A stretch of DNA of 64,000 bases, taken from NCBI RefSeq assembly GCF_002930615.1, contig NZ_PSNX01000004.1, forward strand, positions 62,001-126,000, in the 5' to 3' direction. A program made the position numbers and the translations under genes. Shown here piece after piece: positions 51,281-59,628 of this stretch. The notes under the pieces are model-generated. The model saw only the letters and a program-made list of their open reading frames with translations, made no database searches and was not told where the DNA came from. Numbering within the stretch: position 1 is the first letter of the stretch; each line of letters begins with the position of its first letter. The stretch comes from Caldimonas caldifontis. Its GTDB lineage: Bacteria > Pseudomonadota > Gammaproteobacteria > Burkholderiales > Burkholderiaceae_C.

Positions 51281-52153
51281 ATGCAAAGTTGCGCGCAACT
51301 CGCATCGCCCGTGCCTTTACCAACTCCGCCACGTGTCACGCTGCCGGAAACCTCCCCGAGGTCCGATCGGCTGCGCCGCGTCGTGCTTGCCCTGGGCCTG
51401 CCCAGGGCGACGGTGGTCCTGGTGATGTTGGTCTGGGTCGTGTCCCTGGCCATCACCTACGTGATGATCCGTCTGGCCGGTCAAGGGTCGCTCGGGCTGG
51501 GCATGGTGATCGCCTCGGCGTGTGTCCTGCTGCTGGGGCCGGTGGTGGGCTACGGTGTGCTGCGCCTCATCTTCCAGCTCGAGGCTTCGCGCCAGCGCAT
51601 TGCCGAACTGGCGGTCACCGACGAGCTGACGGGCTGCTACAACCGTCGCCACTTCATGGAACGGGCCGAACTCGAATGGCTGCGCTCACGTCGCCATCAC
51701 ATGCCCCTGGCCCTGATCCTGCTCGATGCAGACGACTTCAAGCAGGTGAACGACACCCACGGACACCAGTGCGGAGACCATCTGCTGCGCGAGATGGCGC
51801 TGCAATGTCGCGCCTCGCTGCGTGGCACGGACGTGCTGGCCCGCTTCGGCGGCGAGGAGCTGATCGTGCTGCTGCCCCAGACCGACCTGGCCGGTGCGCT
51901 GGCGATCGCCGAGCGCATCCGCCATCAGGTGCAGGACCTGGTGGTGCAGTGGCAAGGGCAGGCCGTCACGGCCACCGTGAGCCTGGGCGTGGCGGCCTTG
52001 CACGCCAGTCATGCCAGTGTGGACGCGCTGATCCGCGACGCCGACCAGGCACTCTATGAAGCCAAGCGGGCTGGCCGCAACCGCGTCCGCGGTGCCCCGG
52101 TGCAGGAGCTGCTCCCGGAGCTTGCGATCGTCGAATCGACGGGTCAGGCGTAG
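51281..52153 (+). CDS. Membrane-bound diguanylate cyclase (GGDEF)
   Basis: A 290-residue protein. Two membrane helices (TVVLVMLVWVVSLAITYVMI, MVIASACVLLLGPVVGYGVL) are followed by a GGDEF domain from about residue 110: TDELTGCYNRRHFMERAE, LDADDFKQVNDTHGHQCGD, and active site RFGGEEL. The inhibitory I-site RxxD is present as RGTD five residues before GGEEL, so the cyclase should be feedback-regulated by c-di-GMP. There is no sensory domain besides the membrane part. ATG 51281 is preferred to an upstream TTG. The 3' end overlaps the convergent MBL gene by 10 bp. It lies between the two parts of the att-like transporter. Confidence 0.9.
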   Translation: MQSCAQLASPVPLPTPPRVTLPETSPRSDRLRRVVLALGLPRATVVLVMLVWVVSLAITYVMIRLAGQGSLGLGMVIASACVLLLGPVVGYGVLRLIFQLEASRQRIAELAVTDELTGCYNRRHFMERAELEWLRSRRHHMPLALILLDADDFKQVNDTHGHQCGDHLLREMALQCRASLRGTDVLARFGGEELIVLLPQTDLAGALAIAERIRHQVQDLVVQWQGQAVTATVSLGVAALHASHASVDALIRDADQALYEAKRAGRNRVRGAPVQELLPELAIVESTGQA

Positions 52154-52920
52154 GTGGTGGGCACCGTGTAGTGGGCATCGCCCAGCAGGTCGACGCCACA
52201 CGACAGGTCCTGCACCCATTCGATGAACTCCCGCACCGCTGCGCCGGCCATCGGGGCGCCGTGCTGGGGCACGATCATCTCGATGTCCAGCGTGCGCACC
52301 ATGCGGGCCCACAGGCGCAGCACCTTGTTCGACACCATGTAGCGGCGGTGGAAGCCTTCCATGGCCGGGATGTGTGCGGCCAGCGAGGTGATGGGCCGGC
52401 GGGGATCGACCTGTTTGCCGATCGAGGCTCCCAGGTCGCCCGAGAACAGGATGCGGCTGGTGGGATCGTAGAACTGGAAGTTCCCCTCGGCGTGCAGGAA
52501 GTGCGCCGGCAGCGCCCAGAGTTCGCCGCGACCCACCCGGATGCGCAGACCCGGGTCGGGAATGCCGATCACCCGGCCGGCCGTCTTGCCCGGCTTGCAG
52601 AAGTGCGGCACGAAGCGCTCCCACACGCGGGAGATGTAGACCGGTGCGGTGGTGGCCGTCATCCAGCGATCGAGGGAAGCGATGATGTCGGGGTCGGCAT
52701 GTGAGGCCAGGATGGCCGAGAGCTGATGCGGCGGGAAGTGCCGCGTCATGCCCAGGTAGAGCTCGCTGTAGGCCAGGTTGCCGCCCGGATCGATGATGGC
52801 ACCGGTGTCGTTGTCCACGATCAAGAACTGGTTGGCCTGCACGGCCTCGTTGTCTTCGACCGTGGTGTCGCTGAACATCAGGCACTGGTGGCCCTTCTGG
52901 TGGTAGAGCTCGATGGGCAT
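52144..52920 (-). CDS. MBL-fold protein of the flavodiiron/ODP type, without flavodoxin domain
   Basis: A 258-residue metallo-beta-lactamase-fold protein. [30 protein letters not shown], the metal motif [47 protein letters not shown], and late His in [10 protein letters not shown] resemble the di-iron core of flavodiiron proteins and the oxygen-binding ODP family. The usual final His of HxExDH is replaced (HADPDI). It could sense or reduce oxygen or NO, possibly linked to the neighbouring cyclase; this is inference. ATG 52920. An inverted repeat lies about 75-95 bp upstream. Confidence 0.8.
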   Translation of the reverse strand: MPIELYHQKGHQCLMFSDTTVEDNEAVQANQFLIVDNDTGAIIDPGGNLAYSELYLGMTRHFPPHQLSAILASHADPDIIASLDRWMTATTAPVYISRVWERFVPHFCKPGKTAGRVIGIPDPGLRIRVGRGELWALPAHFLHAEGNFQFYDPTSRILFSGDLGASIGKQVDPRRPITSLAAHIPAMEGFHRRYMVSNKVLRLWARMVRTLDIEMIVPQHGAPMAGAAVREFIEWVQDLSCGVDLLGDAHYTVPTTYA

Positions 52921-52993
52921 GGCAAGGGCCGCGCGTGGCGGTCAGTTCGGAACGATCGCGAACTCTAGGGAGCAACCCGCAAACCCGGCTTGA

Positions 52994-53015
52994 TGCTCGT
53001 CAACGTCGACGAGCA
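52994..53015. repeat. Inverted repeat between the MBL and ABC ATPase genes
   Basis: TGCTCGTC (52994-53001) and GACGAGCA (53008-53015) form a perfect 8-bp inverted repeat around AACGTC. No T-run is present on either side, so it looks more like an operator for the MBL gene (start at 52920, minus) than a terminator of the ATPase operon. Confidence 0.45.
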
Positions 53016-53038
53016 AAACCCACATGCATGGTAGGGAT

Positions 53039-53701
53039 TCAGGTCAGGCTGCGCAGCCCGTGCGGCGTGAGCTTGAACACGCGATCGGCGTGGGCCGCTG
53101 CCGCCTGCGAGTGGGTCACGAGTACACAGGCGGCCTGGTGTTCGCGCACCTGCGAGGCCAGGGCCTGCATCACCCGGGCGGCGGTGTCCGGGTCAAGGTT
53201 GCCTGACGGTTCGTCGGCCAGCAGCAGGGCGGGCCGGTGCACCAGGGCGCGGGCGATGGCCACGCGTTGCAGTTGCCCGCCGGACAGCTGCGCGGGCAGG
53301 CGCTCGGCCAGGCCCTCCAGGCCCACATCGGCCAGGGCCTGACGCACCCGCTGCGGGTCGTTCCGCCCAAGCAGCAGCAGCGGCAGGGCCACGTTGTCGG
53401 CCACGCTCAGGTGGGGCAGCACATGGAAGGCCTGGAAGACGAAGCCGAGGTGCGTGCGCCGCAGCCGTGCACGCCCGGCCTCGTCCAGCGCGGCAAGGTC
53501 CTGCCCCATCAGCTCGACACGGCCTGCCGTGGGCGTGTCGAGCCCGGCCATGCAATTGAGCAGCGTGGATTTGCCCACGCCGGACTCGCCCAGCAGGGCG
53601 ATGAAGCGGCCGGGTCGCAGCTCGAGGTCCACGCCCTCGAAGACGGGTGTATCGCCATAGCGCTTGGCCAGGCCCACCAGGCGCAGGATCGGCTCGCTCA
53701 T
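53039..53701 (-). CDS. ABC transporter ATPase, LolD/MacB type (AttE-like)
   Basis: A 220-residue ATPase: Walker [20 protein letters not shown]-loop [17 protein letters not shown], signature [16 protein letters not shown], Walker [16 protein letters not shown] and H-loop [14 protein letters not shown] is typical of ATPases that serve FtsX/MacB-type permeases. No permease is adjacent; the FtsX-like gene at 48579-51152 is the evident partner. ATG 53701 overlaps the miaA stop (ATGA), so it is cotranslated with miaA rather than with its permease. Confidence 0.9.
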   Translation of the reverse strand: MSEPILRLVGLAKRYGDTPVFEGVDLELRPGRFIALLGESGVGKSTLLNCMAGLDTPTAGRVELMGQDLAALDEAGRARLRRTHLGFVFQAFHVLPHLSVADNVALPLLLLGRNDPQRVRQALADVGLEGLAERLPAQLSGGQLQRVAIARALVHRPALLLADEPSGNLDPDTAARVMQALASQVREHQAACVLVTHSQAAAAHADRVFKLTPHGLRSLT

Positions 53702-54636
53702 GGCAGGTTCTCCTGCGCCCACGCCTGGGCCAGGGCCACCACTTGCGCGACGGCATCGGGCTGGTCGCAGGCCACGCGCTGGCGCCAGGGCATGCTGCGC
53801 AGCCAGGTCAGCTGGCGCTTGGCGAGCTGGCGTGTCGCGGCGATCCCGCGTTCGGCCAGCGTCTGCGGCGGGAAGTGGCCGTCGAGCATCTCCCACACCT
53901 GCCGGTAGCCCACGCAGCGCATCGAGGGACGCTCCAGGCTGAGGTCGCCGCGTGCCCGCAGGGCGCGCACCTCGTCCACCAGCCCCGCCGCCAGCATGGC
54001 CTCGAAGCGTTCTGCAATGCGGTGGTGCAGCCAGGTCCGATCCTCGGGTTCGAGGGCGATCAGCGTGGGGCGGTCCTGCGGCGCGCGCGAAGCGCCGGTG
54101 TGCCATTGCGAGAGGGGCCGGCCGCTCAGCATCCACACCTCCAGCGCACGCTGCAGGCGCTGGCTGTCATTGGGGGACAGGCGGGCCGCAGTGACCGGGT
54201 CGATCTGGGCCAGCTCGGCATGCAGAGCCGGCCAGCCGAGTTCGGCCGCGCGGGCGTCGATCTGCGAGCGGATGGCGGCGTTGGCTGCCGGCAGGGTGTC
54301 CAGGCCATCGAACAGGGCCTTGAAGTAGAGCAGGGTGCCGCCCACCAGCACCGGCAGCCGCCCGCGCGCGCGGATGTCGCCCACCAGCCGGGTGGCGTCG
54401 GCGACGAACTGTGCGGCGGAATAGGCCTCGGTCGGGTCGATCAGGTCGATGAGATGGTGGGGCACAGCAGCGCGTTCGGCAGCGCTGGGCTTGGCGGTGC
54501 CGATGTCCATGCCGCGGTAGACCAGCGCCGAATCCACGCTCACGATCTCGATGGGCAGGGCCCGGGCGAGGGCCAGGGCGGCGGCGGTCTTGCCCGAGGC
54601 GGTGGGCCCGGCGAGGCACAGGTAGGCAGCACTCAT
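53698..54636 (-). CDS. miaA: tRNA dimethylallyltransferase MiaA
   Basis: A 312-residue enzyme that adds a dimethylallyl group to A37 of tRNAs reading UNN codons. P-loop GPTASGKT at residues 10-17, then [19 protein letters not shown] with the catalytic Asp/Arg, [35 protein letters not shown], and [12 protein letters not shown] near the C-terminus. The length is usual. The 4-bp overlaps with the MFS gene before it and the ABC ATPase behind it form a coupled three-gene unit. It is 7 kb from mutL; the common miaA-hfq neighbourhood is not seen here. Confidence 0.95.
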   Translation of the reverse strand: MSAAYLCLAGPTASGKTAAALALARALPIEIVSVDSALVYRGMDIGTAKPSAAERAAVPHHLIDLIDPTEAYSAAQFVADATRLVGDIRARGRLPVLVGGTLLYFKALFDGLDTLPAANAAIRSQIDARAAELGWPALHAELAQIDPVTAARLSPNDSQRLQRALEVWMLSGRPLSQWHTGASRAPQDRPTLIALEPEDRTWLHHRIAERFEAMLAAGLVDEVRALRARGDLSLERPSMRCVGYRQVWEMLDGHFPPQTLAERGIAATRQLAKRQLTWLRSMPWRQRVACDQPDAVAQVVALAQAWAQENLP

Positions 54637-55895
54637 CGCACTGTATTGTCCCGGGCTTCGAGCGCCGTGGCCGGTGTGGGGTGACCATGCCGCCCCACCC
54701 CCACGAGCGCTGCGAAGGCCAGCGCGAAGCACCAGAAGGCGATGGTCAAGGTGAGGGGATACACGGTGCCGTCGTAGCTCCAGCCCATCCAGTAGCCCAT
54801 GCCGAAGGCCAGCGCCATGCTCAGGAATCCGGACAAGGCCGTGGCGGCGCCGGCGCGCGTGGGGAAGGGCCCCACGGCGCCCACCTGCGCACAGGGTTGG
54901 TGGATCCCATGGGCCAGGGTGTAGACGAAGGCCGGGACCATCAGCGCCAGCGGGTGATGCACGCCCGCCAGGGCGAGGCCGGCCATCGCCACGCCGGCGC
55001 CCAGCGAAACGAAGGCAGCCACGCGGATGGAACGCACCATCCCCAGGCGCGGCACCAGACGGCGGCACAGGGCCGAGCCGATCAGGAAGCCCGAGGTGAC
55101 GAAGGCGAAGGCAAACCCGTACTCGCGCCGCGACAGCCCCAGCACGTCGATCATCACGAAGGATGAGCCGGCGATGAAGCAGAACAGCCCGGCATAGGTG
55201 AAGCTGGAGACCGCCGTGTAGGCCCAGAAGCCCCGGTGCGTGAGCACCACGCGCCAGTTGTGCAGCAGGGGGCGCAGCTGCAGAGCGGCCGGATTCGGCT
55301 GGCGCAAGGTTTCGGGCAGGCGCAGGGCGATCACGGCCAGGCCCGTTGCGCCGAAGAGGGTGAGCACCCCGAAGGCGCCTCGCCAGCCCAGCGTGGTTTC
55401 CAGGTAGCCGCCCAGGATGGGGCCGGCCACAGGGAGGATCCCCATCCAGGTGGCCGCGCGCGCCATCACGTGAGCCCCCTGGGCCGGGTCGTAGAGGTCG
55501 CGCAGCATCGCGCGGGCGCAGACCACGCAGGCCGCCATCCCGAGCCCTTGCCCCGCCCGGCAGGCGATCAGCCAGGCGATGTGGGGCGACCCCAGCGCTA
55601 CAGCACTGGCCAGGGTGTACAGCGCCAGGCCGCCCAGCAGCACGGGGCGGCGCCCGAAGCGGTCGGCCACGGGCCCGAGCACGAGCTGGCCGGCCCCGAA
55701 GCTGATCACCAGCACGCTCAGCGTGAGCTGCACCGTGGTGAGCGGCACACCGAACAGGCCGGGCAGCGAGGGCAGCGAGGGCAGGTAGAGGTCGGTCGAT
55801 ACCGGCTGGGTGCCCAGCAGGAGCATCAAGGCCAGCACCACCACGCCGGTGGGGGGCGGGGCAGGGGCATGCGCAGGCGAAGGGGTCGAGGACAA
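54633..55895 (-). CDS. MFS drug exporter, Bcr/CflA family
   Basis: A protein of about 420 residues with twelve helices. Bcr/CflA marks: [23 protein letters not shown] with the conserved Asp in the first helix, [14 protein letters not shown] after helix 2, [43 protein letters not shown]. It exports drugs such as bicyclomycin or sulfonamides in relatives. The frame has only rare starts here: TTG 55895 (used) or GTGs near 55844; no ribosome site helps. The N-terminus is Pro/Ala-rich and not conserved. It overlaps miaA by 4 bp. Confidence 0.85.
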   Translation of the reverse strand: MSSTPSPAHAPAPPPTGVVVLALMLLLGTQPVSTDLYLPSLPSLPGLFGVPLTTVQLTLSVLVISFGAGQLVLGPVADRFGRRPVLLGGLALYTLASAVALGSPHIAWLIACRAGQGLGMAACVVCARAMLRDLYDPAQGAHVMARAATWMGILPVAGPILGGYLETTLGWRGAFGVLTLFGATGLAVIALRLPETLRQPNPAALQLRPLLHNWRVVLTHRGFWAYTAVSSFTYAGLFCFIAGSSFVMIDVLGLSRREYGFAFAFVTSGFLIGSALCRRLVPRLGMVRSIRVAAFVSLGAGVAMAGLALAGVHHPLALMVPAFVYTLAHGIHQPCAQVGAVGPFPTRAGAATALSGFLSMALAFGMGYWMGWSYDGTVYPLTLTIAFWCFALAFAALVGVGRHGHPTPATALEARDNTVR

Positions 55896-56088
55896 GACAG
55901 CAGATCAGTCAGGGAAGCCGGCGGAGGGTAGCAGACCCGGGACTTACCCGAGGTGTGATCACATTTGTAAACAGTCTGCTGGGGCTCCAGGGTGAGAATG
56001 GGAAAATTTCATCGCAGAATGGCGACGTCCGACCGTTTCCACGCCGGCTTGGAAGCGGCATGATGGTCAAAAATCAAAGGAGTCACTC

Positions 56089-56499
56089 ATGTCCCTGTTC
56101 AAACGAGTCGTTGCGTTCACTGTCTCTCTGGCTTTGTGCACCGTGACCCTGGCTCAGCCGGGTCAGCTCACGCTCATCACCACCGAGCAGGTGGCCCAGG
56201 AGCAGGCTGTGGCGGCGCGCAGCGCTGAGGGTGATGCGTCCCGTGAGCGCCTGGCGGCGGCACTGGACCGCCCCGAACTGGTGGCCAAGCTCGAGCAGTG
56301 GGGTGTCACGCCCGAGCAGGCTCGTGCCCGTGTGAATGCCCTCAGCGACGAGGAAGCTCAGCGACTGGTGGCCCAGATCGACGAAGCGCCCGCGGGGGCC
56401 GGCGTGCTGGGTGCCCTGGTGTTCATCTTCGTGTTGCTGCTGGTGACCGACATCCTGGGGCTGACCAAGGTCTTCCCCTTCACCCGATCGGTTCGTTGA
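56089..56499 (+). CDS. PA2779-family membrane protein
   Basis: A 136-residue protein. A signal-like N-terminus (MSLFKRVVAFTVSLALCTVTLAQ) is followed by a helical periplasmic part (about 30-105, TEQVAQEQAV, LSDEEAQRLVAQIDEAPAG) and a C-terminal helix (GVLGALVFIFVLLLVTDILGL) with a short basic end. This matches the PA2779 family of unknown function, regularly encoded before a PA2778-type cysteine peptidase, as here. AAAGGAG precedes ATG 56089. Its TGA overlaps the TTG start of the next gene. Confidence 0.85.
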   Translation: MSLFKRVVAFTVSLALCTVTLAQPGQLTLITTEQVAQEQAVAARSAEGDASRERLAAALDRPELVAKLEQWGVTPEQARARVNALSDEEAQRLVAQIDEAPAGAGVLGALVFIFVLLLVTDILGLTKVFPFTRSVR

Positions 56500-57446
56500 C
56501 ACATTCCCTGTCGCGCCGCACCTGGCTCGCCGGTGCGGCCGTGATGGCCGTCGGCCTGACTGGCTGCGCGAGCCAGACGGCAGCCCTGCGACATGGGGCC
56601 GCCGGCGCTGACCTGCCACGCCGCATCGAACTGGCCGAGACGCCGTTCTTCCCGCGCACCGGGCCCGACCTGTGCGGTCCGGAAAGCCTCGCGACGGTGC
56701 TGCAGGCCCAGGGCTTTGCTGTCACGCCGGCCGACCTGGTGCCCAAGGTCTATCTGCCAGGGCGCCACGGTTCGCTGCAGATCGAGATGCTGGCGGCAGC
56801 CCGGGGGGCCGGGGCCGTGGCCGTCCCGCTGCCTCCCACCCTGGCAGCCTTGTGCACCGAACTGGCGGCTGGGCATCCCGTGCTGGTGCTGCAGAACCTG
56901 GGCCTGGCCATGGCCCCTGCCTGGCACTACGCCGTGGCGGTGGGTTACGACCTGGACCTGTCGGAGATGCTGCTGCGCTCCGGTGACGATGCGCGGCACC
57001 GCCTGTCGATGCGGACCTTCGAGCACACCTGGGCGAGGTCCGGTCACTGGTCGTTCGTGACGCTGGCGCCCGGGCGCCTGCCGCGCACGGCCACGGAAGC
57101 CGACATGGCGCAGGCCCTGGTGGCCTTCGAGCGGCAAGCCGAGCCGGCCGCGGCATTGCGTGCCTACGAGGCCGCGCGCACGCGCTGGCCGGACAACCTC
57201 ACGCTCATGGTGGGGCAGGGCAACAGCCTGTACCGCGTGGGACGCCGGGCCGAGGCCGCGGATGCCTTCGAGGCCGCGGCACGGCGCCACGCGAGTGCGG
57301 CGGCCTGGATCAACCTGGGCATGGTGGCGCTGGAGCTGGGTCAGCGAGAGCGCGCCCGCTCCGCTGCGCAGGAGGCACTTGCCCTGGGCGGACCCTGGAC
57401 CGACCAGGCCCGGGCCCTGGCCGAGCGTGTAGAGTCGCGACCCTGA
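56496..57446 (+). CDS. PA2778-family C39-like cysteine peptidase, lipoprotein with TPR
   Basis: A 316-residue lipoprotein: n-region THSLSRRTW, hydrophobic LAGAAVMAVG and lipobox LTGC (about residues 21-24). The peptidase part has catalytic Cys in GPDLCGPESLATVL and His in APAWHYAVAVGYDLD, a C39/papain-like arrangement. The C-terminal 120 residues form tetratricopeptide-type helices (AQALVAFERQAEPAAALRAYEAARTRWPDN, AADAFEAAARRHASAAAWINLGMVALELG). The start is TTG 56496 inside the upstream stop (TTGA); this gives an ideal lipoprotein signal, while longer frames do not. The substrate is unknown; it acts in the periplasm, probably with the PA2779 partner. Confidence 0.86.
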   Translation: MTHSLSRRTWLAGAAVMAVGLTGCASQTAALRHGAAGADLPRRIELAETPFFPRTGPDLCGPESLATVLQAQGFAVTPADLVPKVYLPGRHGSLQIEMLAAARGAGAVAVPLPPTLAALCTELAAGHPVLVLQNLGLAMAPAWHYAVAVGYDLDLSEMLLRSGDDARHRLSMRTFEHTWARSGHWSFVTLAPGRLPRTATEADMAQALVAFERQAEPAAALRAYEAARTRWPDNLTLMVGQGNSLYRVGRRAEAADAFEAAARRHASAAAWINLGMVALELGQRERARSAAQEALALGGPWTDQARALAERVESRP

Positions 57447-57482
57447 GAGGCCGTGTGGCCTCGTCGTCCGGAGACAGACAAC

Positions 57483-57695
57483 ATGAAAACCGTCTACGCC
57501 ATCGTTGGCGCCGCCCTGATCGTGCTGGGTGGGGTCGTGCTCTTCCAGGGACTCTCGTTCACGCAGAACGAAACCGTCTTCCAGGTGGGCAGTCTCAAGG
57601 CCGAGGTGCGCAAGGAGGAGCGCGTCCCGTCATGGGCCGGCGGTGTGGCGATCGCCGCCGGCCTGGTGCTGGTGGTGATGGGCCTGCGCAAGTAG
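57483..57695 (+). CDS. DUF3185 small membrane protein
   Basis: A 70-residue protein with two membrane helices (TVYAIVGAALIVLGGVVLFQGL and WAGGVAIAAGLVLVVMGL) joined by a polar loop (QNETVFQVGSLKAEVRKEERVPS). The pattern fits the DUF3185 family, of unknown function. ATG 57483 starts MKTVYAIVG; it lies 36 bp behind the peptidase gene and may be cotranscribed. It ends 12 bp before the convergent pseudouridine synthase. Confidence 0.8.
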   Translation: MKTVYAIVGAALIVLGGVVLFQGLSFTQNETVFQVGSLKAEVRKEERVPSWAGGVAIAAGLVLVVMGLRK

Positions 57696-57707
57696 CTTTG
57701 CGGGCCT

Positions 57708-58703
57708 TCAGAACCGCTCGTGCGGCCCCAGGTAGCGCCACTGTCCGGCCGGCAGGGCACCCAGCACCACGCGGCCGATGCGGATGCGCTTGAGGCCCAC
57801 CACCTTCAGCCCCACCAGCTCGCACATGCGCCGGATCTGGCGCTTGCGGCCTTCCCTCAGCACGAAGCGCAGCTGATGTTCGTTCTGCCAGCTCACCTGG
57901 GCCGGCCTGAGCGCATGGCCATCGAGGCTGAGGCCATGGCGGAGCAAGGCGAGTTGTTCGGGCGGCAAGGTCTGCGACGGCGGGCCGGCGTGCGCTGCCT
58001 GCGCGTGCTCCACGCGCACCAGATACTCTTTCTCCACGGCTGAGTCTTCACCGATCAGGTGACGCGCGATGCGGCCGTCCTGCGTGAGCACGAGCAGTCC
58101 CGTCGAGTCGATGTCGAGCCGGCCCGCGGGTGCCAGCTTGCGCAGGTGATGGCGGCCGAAGCGCAGCGGGCTCGGATCCTGGTTCCAGTGGTTCTCGGCC
58201 GTGATGAGCACCACGGCAGGTTCATGCCCGTCTTCGGCCTGGCCACTCACATAGCCGATGGGCTTGTTCAGCAGGATGGTGACGCGCTGTTCCTGCTCGT
58301 GCCGGGCGGCTGGGTCCACCTCGATGCGCTGGTGCGGCAGCACCCGCGCGCCCAGGGTATCCACCACCTGTCCGTCCACGCGCACCCAGCCTCGCTCGAT
58401 CCACAGGTCGGCCTCGCGCCGTGAGGCCAGGCCCAGTTCGCTCATGCGTTTGGACAGGCGTTCGCCCGGCTGAGTCGCGGGCGCTGGGGCGGAGGCGGAT
58501 GCTGTCGGTCTGGGTCGGTGCTTGGGGTCGAGCCTGGGCTCGTCCGGCAGCGGGGCGGCGGGGGCCGCTGCCGGGGCGGGGCGGGCACGCGAGCGCGGGG
58601 CCGAGCCCGTGCCGCGCACGGGGGGGCGGTTGCGCCGGCGCGGCGACTCAGCGGGTGAGGACGACGGGCTGCGGGGCAGCGAGAGCTTGGGGCGGGACGT
58701 CAT
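57708..58703 (-). CDS. RsuA-family pseudouridine synthase, RluF-like
   Basis: A 331-residue rRNA pseudouridine synthase. After a Pro/Ala/Arg-rich N-terminal extension (about 1-80) comes an S4 RNA-binding domain ([34 protein letters not shown]), then the catalytic domain with [11 protein letters not shown], active-site Asp in [22 protein letters not shown], and [29 protein letters not shown]4 plus RQIRRMCE and the size favour RluF (23S rRNA U2604), but RluB/RluE are not excluded. ATG 58703 overlaps the upstream hydrolase gene by 56 bp; the true start may be later because the extension is not conserved. Confidence 0.8.
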   Translation of the reverse strand: MTSRPKLSLPRSPSSSPAESPRRRNRPPVRGTGSAPRSRARPAPAAAPAAPLPDEPRLDPKHRPRPTASASAPAPATQPGERLSKRMSELGLASRREADLWIERGWVRVDGQVVDTLGARVLPHQRIEVDPAARHEQEQRVTILLNKPIGYVSGQAEDGHEPAVVLITAENHWNQDPSPLRFGRHHLRKLAPAGRLDIDSTGLLVLTQDGRIARHLIGEDSAVEKEYLVRVEHAQAAHAGPPSQTLPPEQLALLRHGLSLDGHALRPAQVSWQNEHQLRFVLREGRKRQIRRMCELVGLKVVGLKRIRIGRVVLGALPAGQWRYLGPHERF

Positions 58704-59595
58704 GGCGGGAGGGCAGTTCCAGACGCGATTGGACCACGTCCTGCTCCGACCCCAACCCGAAGAGCTCGCGCAGCGCGACGCGATAGGCGTCTTGGCCAAC
58801 GGCGCTGGTGTTGTGGTGGCTGCCGCCATCCACCAGCAGCCAGCGCTTGGGTTCGGGCGCGCGCTCGTAAAGCTGGCGACCCAGCTCCGGACGGATGAAG
58901 CGGTCGGCACTGCCATGGGCCACCAGCACGGGGGCTGTCACGCGGGCGATGTGCTCGGCCGCTTCGAAGCGCTGGGTGATCAGTGGCCCCACCGGCAGCC
59001 AACCCCAGCGGAAGGTGCTCACCACGTCTCGGATCGAGGGGAAACTGGCCTCGACCAGCAGCCCGGCGGCATCGTCCACCTCCGAGGCCAGGTGGGTGGC
59101 GATGGCGCCGCCCAGCGAATGGCCGTAGATGAAGCGCCGGGCCTGCGGGTGCTCACGGGCCATCCAGTCCCAGGCGGCGCGGGCATCCTCGTAGGCCAGA
59201 CGTTCGGAGGGCAGGTCGCCGGAGCTCTGCCCAAAGCCGCGGTAGTCGATGCCCAGCACCGCAAAGCCCAGGTCGTGCATGCGGCGCATGCGCGGCGCGC
59301 TGCTGCGCACATCCCAGCGGGCGCCGTGCAGGTAGAGCAGCACCGGCGCATCGGGTCGGTCCTGAGGGAGCCACAAGGCATGCAGCCGGGCCCGGTCGCC
59401 CTCCAGGCGCGAATCGAACTCGATCCACAGTTCGTCCATGCCCTCGGCCGCGTAGGACGCGCCGCGCCAGGTGTCGCTGCTGGGCTGGAAGATCCAGCGC
59501 CGCTGCTGCGTGTCGAGCGCCGCACAGCCGGCGAGCAGGGCGAAACACACCAGGGCGGCAGACGAGAGTTGGATCCAGCGGCGCAGACTCATCAT
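58648..59595 (-). CDS. Lipoprotein alpha/beta hydrolase
   Basis: A 315-residue hydrolase with a lipoprotein signal peptide ([15 protein letters not shown], lipobox LAGC). Fold marks: [14 protein letters not shown] (oxyanion region), [13 protein letters not shown], nucleophile [14 protein letters not shown] (about 160), Asp in [12 protein letters not shown] and His in DGGSHHNTS. It resembles the FrsA/BEM46-like serine hydrolases; the substrate is unknown. ATG 59595 is one of two adjacent ATGs. Its 3' end overlaps the next gene on the same strand by 56 bp, and mutL ends 33 bp upstream. Confidence 0.84.
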   Translation of the reverse strand: MMSLRRWIQLSSAALVCFALLAGCAALDTQQRRWIFQPSSDTWRGASYAAEGMDELWIEFDSRLEGDRARLHALWLPQDRPDAPVLLYLHGARWDVRSSAPRMRRMHDLGFAVLGIDYRGFGQSSGDLPSERLAYEDARAAWDWMAREHPQARRFIYGHSLGGAIATHLASEVDDAAGLLVEASFPSIRDVVSTFRWGWLPVGPLITQRFEAAEHIARVTAPVLVAHGSADRFIRPELGRQLYERAPEPKRWLLVDGGSHHNTSAVGQDAYRVALRELFGLGSEQDVVQSRLELPSRHDVPPQALAAPQPVVLTR

Positions 59596-59628
59596 GAGCA
59601 CCACCGACCCCGGATGCCCCGGAAAAGT

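Noticed and set aside
55954-55963. TGTGATCACA palindrome before the PA2779-like gene as a CRP site
   Set aside because: The two half-sites touch; CRP sites need a 6-bp spacer. It may be chance or another regulator.
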